Positions 6,268 to 11,433 of a stretch of DNA of 45,187 bases are shown here, piece after piece. Every line of letters begins with the position of its first letter. Within the stretch, counting starts at the first letter, position 1. A model generated the notes under the pieces. It searched no databases and was not told where the DNA came from. It saw nothing but the letters and a program-made list of their open reading frames with translations. This DNA is from Syntrophobacterales bacterium (GTDB taxonomy: Bacteria; Desulfobacterota; Desulfobaccia; Desulfobaccales; 0-14-0-80-60-11), in contig JAGVAH010000057.1 of assembly GCA_020060385.1 (NCBI GenBank), positions 1-45,187 on the forward strand, written 5' to 3'. The position numbers and the translations under genes are program-made.

Positions 6268-6981
6268 TTAGGGCGGGGTGATCCCCTTCCGGGCCACCAT
6301 GACCAGGCAGGCCCCGGTGGGGAGATGCAACTTTTTTCCCAGCTTTTCCAGATAAGGATAATAGCGCAAAAGGCGGCGATTCTTCCAAGGAGGAAAGAAG
6401 ACGGCCTGGCCGCGGCGGAGATCTGCCAGCTCCGGGCAGCCGGAGAGGAGGCGCCTTAAGCCTCTGGCAGTGAGGAAATGGACCTGGCGCCACAGGGAAG
6501 GCCGGAACCAGGACCTGATGAGCCGTTTCAGGGTCCAGGGGCTGTAGCGGTTCAGCACGGCCACCGCCACAAACCCTCCGGCGCGCAGCACCCGGACCAT
6601 CTCCTGAAGGACCGTCTCCCGCTCCCTCATGAAGTCCAGGGCCAGAACGCATAATACTCCATCGAAACTTGCATCCCCAAAGGGTAGAAGGGAGGCCAGG
6701 CCCTGGACCCAGGCGAGGGCCGGGCCTTCCGGCCTGCTCTTGTCTCGGGCCCGGGCCAGCATGGGGCCGGAGGCGTCGAGTCCCACCACCCCTGCCCCCC
6801 GCCGGGCCAGGGCCAGGGAGAGGTTGCCGGTGCCGCAGCCAACTTCCAGGAGGCGCAGACCACTAATCTCAGGGAGGAGGGCAAAGATGGCCTCCTGCTC
6901 CACCCGGTCCACCAACTGCCCCAGGGGGGTGCGGTACCAGCGGTCATAAGCCGCGGCTTGGCCGCCGAAGGTTGGACCCAT
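6268..6981 (-). CDS. Class I SAM-dependent methyltransferase
   Basis: This 237-residue protein is of the methyltransferase-11 type. Motif I LLEVGCGTGNLSLAL is near residue 48, the acidic residue ending strand 2 is in VGLDASGPM near 70, and LPFGDASFDGVLCVLAL near 100 carries motif IV. The C-terminal third is basic and aromatic (NRRLLRYYPYLEKLGKKL) and may bind the substrate. The ATG at 6981 is used because the residues upstream belong to another frame, inside the activator gene. It lies 17 bp after the activator stop and is likely co-transcribed. UbiE/BioC-like annotations would be generic; the substrate is unknown. A second methyltransferase (1176-1739) sits in the neighbouring operon. Confidence 0.85.
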   Translation of the reverse strand: MGPTFGGQAAAYDRWYRTPLGQLVDRVEQEAIFALLPEISGLRLLEVGCGTGNLSLALARRGAGVVGLDASGPMLARARDKSRPEGPALAWVQGLASLLPFGDASFDGVLCVLALDFMRERETVLQEMVRVLRAGGFVAVAVLNRYSPWTLKRLIRSWFRPSLWRQVHFLTARGLRRLLSGCPELADLRRGQAVFFPPWKNRRLLRYYPYLEKLGKKLHLPTGACLVMVARKGITPP

Positions 6982-6998
6982 GGACCCGGATTTTTTCC

Positions 6999-8282
6999 TT
7001 AGATGGCTTTCCTGGGGGGGGTGAGCCCGTAGCGGGTGATTTTGCGGCGCAGGGTGCCTTTGTCGATGCCCAGTTCCCGGGCGGTGGCCAGGCGCCGCCA
7101 CTGATGGCGTTCCAGCGCCTCCCCCAGGGCCCTTTTTTCGATCTCCGCCAAGGTCATGCCGGTGAGGAGCAGACCCGACTGATCTTCCGGTTGCAGGTGC
7201 TCCGGCAGATGCCGGGGCTGGATAAGTCCCGAGGGGCAGAGGATGAAGGCGTGTTCGATGGCGTTTTCCAGTTCCCGGACGTTGCCCGGCCAGCCGTGTT
7301 CCATGAAGACGGCCAGCACCTCGTGGCTCAAGCCCAGGATCCTTTTTTCCTTCAGCTTGTTGAACCGCTCGATGAAGTGCTGGGCCAACAGGGGGATGTC
7401 CTCTTTGCGTTCGGCCAGCCGGGGCAAGGTCAGCTTCACCACATTGATGCGGTAGTAGAGATCGGTGCGAAAGGCCCCTTCTGCCACCAGCTTGGGCAGG
7501 TCCCGATGGGTGGCGGTGATGATGCGCACGTCGGCCTTGAGGCTTTTGGAAGATCCCAGGGGCATATAGGACCGATCTTCCAGGACCCGGAGCAGCCGCA
7601 CCTGCAGGGCCGGAGAAATGTCGCCGATTTCGTCCAGGAACAGGGTCCCTTTTTCCGCCAGGGCAAAGCGGCCCAGTCTGTCCTTCCGGGCATCGGTGAA
7701 GGCCCCGGCGGTGTGCCCGAAGAGCTCCGATTCCAACAGGGTATCCGGAAGCGCCCCGCAGTTTACCGCCACGAAGGGGCCTTGAGCCCGGCGGCTCAGG
7801 TTGTGCAGGGCCCGGGCCACCAGTTCCTTGCCGGTGCCGGACTCCCCCTGGATGAGCACGGTGCTGTCGGAGCGGGCGATCTCCGGCAGCATGGCGAAGA
7901 TTTTGCGCATCTGGGGAGACTTGGACAGGATGTCCCCCAGGCGGTATTGCCGGTGGATCTCCCGGCGCAGTTCCTCCACCAGGCTTAGATCCCGGAAGGT
8001 CTCCACCCCGCCGATGATCTCCCCGCTCTCGTCCTTGAGGAGGGCGGTACTGACGCTGATGGGGATTTCCCTGCCGTCGGCCCGGAGGATGGCGATGGCC
8101 CGGTTGACCACGGGCTTGCCGGTCTCCAGGGTGTGCCGCAGCACACAGGCCGATTCACAGACGCTGGCCCGGAAGACTTCGCAGCACGGCTGCCCCAGGG
8201 CTTCCGCCGCGGGTAAGCCGATGATCTCCTCCGCGGCCTGGTTGAAAAAAGTCACCCGCCAGTCCAGGTCCACCGTGAACAC
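6999..8282 (-). CDS. PAS-AAA+-Fis sigma-54-dependent transcriptional activator
   Basis: The frame encodes a bacterial enhancer-binding protein of at least 427 residues. A PAS domain (residues 1-100) contains an unusual cluster C33, C34, C42 and C46. The AAA+ domain has Walker A GESGTGKE at 146-153, a sigma-54 contact loop GAFTDA at 193-198 in place of GAFTGA, and Walker B LFLDEIGD at 214-221. A Fis-type helix-turn-helix follows at about 385-425. The GTG at 8282 is only the first usual start codon. The frame stays open upstream and encodes the expected PAS beginning (ILNSIADG), so the true N-terminus is longer or the frame is shifted. It probably controls the sigma-54 promoters in this block, as a cognate activator does for the Desulfovibrio ORP operons. 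Confidence 0.88.
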   Translation of the reverse strand: MFTVDLDWRVTFFNQAAEEIIGLPAAEALGQPCCEVFRASVCESACVLRHTLETGKPVVNRAIAILRADGREIPISVSTALLKDESGEIIGGVETFRDLSLVEELRREIHRQYRLGDILSKSPQMRKIFAMLPEIARSDSTVLIQGESGTGKELVARALHNLSRRAQGPFVAVNCGALPDTLLESELFGHTAGAFTDARKDRLGRFALAEKGTLFLDEIGDISPALQVRLLRVLEDRSYMPLGSSKSLKADVRIITATHRDLPKLVAEGAFRTDLYYRINVVKLTLPRLAERKEDIPLLAQHFIERFNKLKEKRILGLSHEVLAVFMEHGWPGNVRELENAIEHAFILCPSGLIQPRHLPEHLQPEDQSGLLLTGMTLAEIEKRALGEALERHQWRRLATARELGIDKGTLRRKITRYGLTPPRKAI

Positions 8283-8299
8283 GCCGTCGGCTATGCTGT

Positions 8300-8473
8300 T
8301 CAGGATGATTGCGGTTTGGGTGGGGAGGTGGGGCGCAGGTCTGACTTGGGCGCGCTCCTGGCTTGAGTCCCTCTGGCCGCGCGCCCCTGGAGCTGCCGCC
8401 CCGGGATTTGCTTTTCTAACCGTTCCCAGACCTCCTGGAGAAGTTCCTGTAATTTCATATTATTATATTCCAT
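8300..8473 (-). CDS. Small ORF upstream of and overlapping the activator frame
   Basis: This 57-residue ORF starts MEYNNMKLQELLQEVW and has an amphipathic helical first half (residues 6-25) and a Ser/Pro/Arg-rich tail. Its last 150 bases overlap the open upstream extension of the activator reading frame in another phase. One explanation is a real small protein. Another is that it is the true N-terminus of the activator, joined by a frameshift somewhere in the C-rich stretch 8300-8420. The helical first half looks like coding sequence; the tail does not. No known family was recognised. Confidence 0.4.
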   Translation of the reverse strand: MEYNNMKLQELLQEVWERLEKQIPGRQLQGRAARGTQARSAPKSDLRPTSPPKPQSS

Positions 8474-8516
8474 TATCGTCCCGCCTTCAAGCCGCCCCGG
8501 GTGCAAAAGGTGACGG

Positions 8517-8690
8517 TTAATAGCTCACTTCCCCTTGGTTTTCCAAATAAGAGAGCTCTTTTCGCAGCCACTCGTTTTCCTTCTCCAGTTCCTCCACCCT
8601 TTTCACCAGCCAGGCTGCTTCTTCCCGGCTTAAGCCGTCCGGGCCTTGAGCCAGCTTATCCTTGATCTGGGCCATTCTGGTGCTCATCAT
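8517..8690 (-). CDS. Small coiled-coil protein
   Basis: This 57-residue acidic helical protein is supported by a very good ribosome binding site, AGGAGG 6 bases before the ATG at 8690 (a second ATG follows immediately). The central part reads SREEAAWLVKRVEELEKENE and continues as a leucine-heptad coiled coil to about residue 50. It lies between the NifX/zinc-ribbon fusion gene and the activator gene on the same strand, so it is probably part of that operon. No known domain was recognised. It may be a partner or oligomerisation factor, but nothing in the sequence shows its target. Confidence 0.65.
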   Translation of the reverse strand: MMSTRMAQIKDKLAQGPDGLSREEAAWLVKRVEELEKENEWLRKELSYLENQGEVSY

Positions 8691-8838
8691 CGGCTGCCTC
8701 CTGGGGGTTTATGCATTTCCGGCCTGGGGTCATCAAGCCAATGACCGTTTGCTGCTTGGCTAGCGCCAGAGCGGTAACGATCCTGCTCTTCCCGCTACCG
8801 CCCGGGACGCAGGCTCGAAGGTTAATCAGCAGGCGCAT
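8656..8838 (-). pseudogene. Possible remnant of a MinD-type ATPase
   Basis: A 60-residue ORF begins 6 bp after the stop of the NifX/zinc-ribbon gene and contains VPGGSGKSRIVTALALAKQQ. This resembles the KGGTGKT deviant Walker A and first helix of MinD/Mrp ATPases but lacks the signature lysine. It then loses similarity and runs into the small coiled-coil gene. It may be a decayed start of a third ATPase, or a chance similarity. Confidence 0.25.
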
Positions 8839-8844
8839 TTTTCT

Positions 8845-9414
8845 TTAGGCCCGTTCGGTGAGCTGATGGCACCGGGGGCATCGGACCTCCGCGCAAGGAA
8901 TGCCCTGTTCATGGGGGACCCGGAACCCGCAGGCCGGGCACTGACAGAACCCACCCGGCCCTAATCCACGTGCGGCCGGGGGACTGGCGGGACCGCGGTC
9001 TATGCCCCGTCTTCTGGTCTTAGACTGCCCCTGGCAGGGGGACCCCTTTTCCTCCCGCCAGCCGCTGCGGTAGCGGCGCAGCCCCCGGCAGCCGGGCAGC
9101 CAAAACCTGGGATGATCCAGGGTGTTCTGCCAGTATGATTGCACGACTTCCGGCACCTCCCCGGCCACGCCGCTCACCACGGTGAGGCCGAGGTGCCGGG
9201 CATAGCGCAGGAGGTCGGCGCTCAAGGCCCCGCAGATCAAGGTGGTGACCCCCTGGTTCCGCAACTCTTGCAGGCGTTGGGCCGCATCCAGATGGGGCAG
9301 CGCCAGTTCCTGCCCTGCGCTCGCCGGGGCGGGCTCTTCCGGGAAAATCCGAATCCGGGAACACCAGTTCAATACGGGGGCCACCCGGGACCGCAAGACT
9401 GCAATGCCCAGCAT
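8845..9414 (-). CDS. NifX-like protein fused to a zinc ribbon
   Basis: This is a 189-residue two-domain protein. Residues 1-105 are a divergent PF02579 domain: MLGIAVLRSRVAPVLNWCSR, then the helix and strand QGVTTLICGALSADLLRYAR and GLTVVSGVAGEVPEVVQSYW. A basic, low-complexity linker (about 110-150) leads to a ribbon, FCQCPACGFRVPHEQGIPC then RCPRCHQL. This ribbon is nearly the same as the stand-alone protein at 4596-4823. The N-terminal DxxFGR motif is not conserved, so cluster binding may have changed. A sigma-54 promoter at 9487-9501 and a GGGAG sequence 6 bases before the ATG support the start. It appears to head the operon that also holds the activator gene, which suggests autoregulation. 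Confidence 0.8.
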   Translation of the reverse strand: MLGIAVLRSRVAPVLNWCSRIRIFPEEPAPASAGQELALPHLDAAQRLQELRNQGVTTLICGALSADLLRYARHLGLTVVSGVAGEVPEVVQSYWQNTLDHPRFWLPGCRGLRRYRSGWREEKGSPCQGQSKTRRRGIDRGPASPPAARGLGPGGFCQCPACGFRVPHEQGIPCAEVRCPRCHQLTERA

Positions 9415-9484
9415 TCTAAACTCCCACCAGGCTCAACCTGTGCAAACGGAGCGATAACAAAATGCAGATAGTTCTCAAACCACT

Positions 9485-9501
9485 TAGCAGATTGCGTGCC
9501 A
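9485..9501 (-). promoter_or_regulatory. Sigma-54 promoter of the NifX/zinc-ribbon-activator operon
   Basis: The minus strand reads TGGCACG-CAAT-CTGCT, with the -24 GG at 9500-9499 and the -12 GC at 9488-9487. It has a single departure from the consensus TGGCACG-N4-TTGCW. The start would be near 9475, about 60 bases before the ATG at 9414. It is divergent from the promoter at 9688-9703. Confidence 0.7.
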
Positions 9502-9553
9502 ATCCCCTTTATCAGCGCATCTCTGGGCTTGGATCAGCAGACCCAATTTTTCG

Positions 9554-9571
9554 GGCCGCAAAATGCACCCC
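9554..9571. promoter_or_regulatory. Putative activator site shared by divergent promoters
   Basis: The plus strand reads GGCCGCAAAATGCACCCC, with the shared core GCAAAATGC at 9558-9566. It lies about 87 bp upstream of the leftward sigma-54 start (about 9475) and about 152 bp upstream of the rightward one (about 9714). One site could therefore serve both. The rest of the 393-bp gap 9415-9807 shows no convincing gene. Confidence 0.5.
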
Positions 9572-9687
9572 GTTTCCGAGAATATCTTGTTTCCGACTTT
9601 TAGCGAGTTGTGCAGTTGCTTTTCCCCAAGACCCAGAAACACCTGATAGAGGCCACTGCCTTGTCTGGGCCGGGAGAATCTGGCACA

Positions 9688-9703
9688 TGGCATAGACCTT
9701 GCT
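9688..9703 (+). promoter_or_regulatory. Sigma-54 promoter of the HdrA-like gene
   Basis: The plus strand reads TGGCATA-GACC-TTGCT, with GG at 9689-9690 and GC at 9701-9702 in exact spacing, a near-perfect -24/-12 element. The start would be near 9714, leaving a leader of about 94 bases before the ATG at 9808, which has GGAGG 6 bases upstream. Confidence 0.75.
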
Positions 9704-9807
9704 CACAACCCAAAAATAACCTTAGGCAATTTTGGCAGGAGATCTTCCAGCTTCAGCCTCCAGGGATTTGACCTTCAAAGCCGCTTGGGGGGTTCGGGAG
9801 GGCTAAC

Positions 9808-11433
9808 ATGGGTAATCGGACCGGGAGGAAAGTGGGCGCCATCCTGGTGGCAGGCGGCGGCATCGCCGGGATGCAGGCCAGCCTGGATGCCGCGGCCGCG
9901 GGGTTTAAGGTCTATCTCGCGGAGCGGGACATCTCCATCGGCGGGGTGATGGCCCAGTTGGACAAGACCTTCCCCACCAACGACTGCTCCACCTGCCTCA
10001 TATCCCCCAAGCTCATCGAAATCGCCAAGCACCCGGACATCGAGATCCTGACCCAGGCAGAAATCGTGCGCCTGGAGGGGGAAGCGGGGCATTTTACCTT
10101 GACGCTTAAGCGGCAACCCCGTTATATTGACGCGGCCAAGTGCAATGCCTGCGGCGCCTGCGCGGCGGCCTGCCCGGTGCAATTTCCTTCCAACTTCGAC
10201 GAGGGCCTGGGAACCCGCCCCGCGGCCTACCGCCATTTCCCCCAGGCAGTGCCCTCCACCTTTGCCATCAAGAAATACGACCGGGCTCCCTGCCGCGGAA
10301 CCTGTCCCGCGGGCATCAACGTCCAGGGTTATGTGCAGCTCATCAAGATCGGCAAATACCAGGAAGCGATGCAGCTCATCATGGAGCGCCTGCCCCTGCC
10401 CGGGGTCCTGGGGCGTATTTGCCCCCACCCTTGCGAGGACCAATGCCGCCGCCGGGAGGTGGATGCCCCGGTGGCCATCTGCGGGCTCAAGCGCTTCGCC
10501 GCGGACCAGGTGGATCTGGGGGTCATCTCCCTGCCCCTGGTGGCAGCCAGGGCGGAAAGGATTGCCATTATCGGCTCCGGCCCCGCGGGCCTGGCCTGCG
10601 CCTATCATCTGGCCCGGCGGGGTTACCGGCCCACCATTTTCGAAGCCCTGCCCTTACCCGGGGGCATGCTCCGGGTGGGCATCCCTGACTACCGCCTCCC
10701 CAAGGAGGTGTTGGATCGGGAGATCGACCATATTTTGCGGCTGGGAGTGAGATTGCAGACCAATACCGCGCTGGGCCGGGATTTCACCCTGGATGATCTA
10801 TTTAAGCAGGGCTATCAAGCCGTGTTCCTGGGGATCGGCTGCCACCGGGGCAAACCCCTGGGCATTCCCGGAGAGGAGGCGGACGGCGTCATTCAAGGGG
10901 TGGAGTTTCTCAGGCGACAAAACCTGTCCGAGCCCTTAACGTTGGGACGGAGGCTGGCCGTCATCGGCGGCGGCAACGTGGCCCTGGACGTGGCCTGCAC
11001 CGCGCGTCGCCTGGGCGCGCAAGTGACCATCGTCTACCGCCGCTCCCGGGAAGAGATGCCCGCGTTCGCCCATGAAATCGAGCAGGCCCTGTGCGAAGGG
11101 GTGGAGATCCTTTACCTGGCCGCGCCCCTTAAAGTGGTGACCGGCAGCCACGGCCAAGTCACCGCCTTGCTCTGCCAGAAGATGGAACTGGGGGAGCCCG
11201 ACCCCTCGGGCCGCCGCCAGCCGGTGCCCCTTCCCGGAGCCACCTTCCAGCTGCCGCTGGAGATGGTGGTCCCGGCCATCGGCCAGGAAGCGGCCCCGGA
11301 GCCGCTTAAAGCCTGCGGCCTCAAACTCTCCCGCCGGGGGACCATAGAAGTCAACGCTGTAACCTACGAGACTTCCCGGCCTGGGGTCTTTGCCGGGGGG
11401 GGACGTGCACACCGGCCCCTGGATCGCCATTGA
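9808..11433 (+). CDS. hdrA: HdrA-GltD-HdrA flavoprotein, 5' part (frame broken at G8 run)
   Basis: This is the first 541 codons of a very large HdrA-family oxidoreductase. The FAD-binding motif AGGGIAG is at residues 15-21, with HdrA's C60 and C63 in PTNDCSTCLISPK and a 4Fe-4S motif at C112/C115/C118/C122. From about residue 150 a complete glutamate-synthase small-subunit (GltD-like) module is inserted: CRGTCPAGINVQGY, three cysteines at 205/209/213, FAD motif GSGPAG at 256-261 and NADPH motif GGGN at 387-390. The GltD similarity runs to FAGG and continues one frame over as DVHTGPWIAIEAVAGG. The break falls in eight consecutive G at 11395-11402, where seven would keep the frame. HdrA proteins branch electrons between flavin and Fe-S partners; NAD(P)H is the likely donor or acceptor through the insert. 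Confidence 0.88.
   Translation: MGNRTGRKVGAILVAGGGIAGMQASLDAAAAGFKVYLAERDISIGGVMAQLDKTFPTNDCSTCLISPKLIEIAKHPDIEILTQAEIVRLEGEAGHFTLTLKRQPRYIDAAKCNACGACAAACPVQFPSNFDEGLGTRPAAYRHFPQAVPSTFAIKKYDRAPCRGTCPAGINVQGYVQLIKIGKYQEAMQLIMERLPLPGVLGRICPHPCEDQCRRREVDAPVAICGLKRFAADQVDLGVISLPLVAARAERIAIIGSGPAGLACAYHLARRGYRPTIFEALPLPGGMLRVGIPDYRLPKEVLDREIDHILRLGVRLQTNTALGRDFTLDDLFKQGYQAVFLGIGCHRGKPLGIPGEEADGVIQGVEFLRRQNLSEPLTLGRRLAVIGGGNVALDVACTARRLGAQVTIVYRRSREEMPAFAHEIEQALCEGVEILYLAAPLKVVTGSHGQVTALLCQKMELGEPDPSGRRQPVPLPGATFQLPLEMVVPAIGQEAAPEPLKACGLKLSRRGTIEVNAVTYETSRPGVFAGGGRAHRPLDRH

Noticed and set aside
9484-9706. Two overlapping minus-strand frames of 64-69 codons between the divergent sigma-54 promoters
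   Set aside because: They cover the promoter at 9487-9501 and the activator site, match no family and have no good ribosome site.
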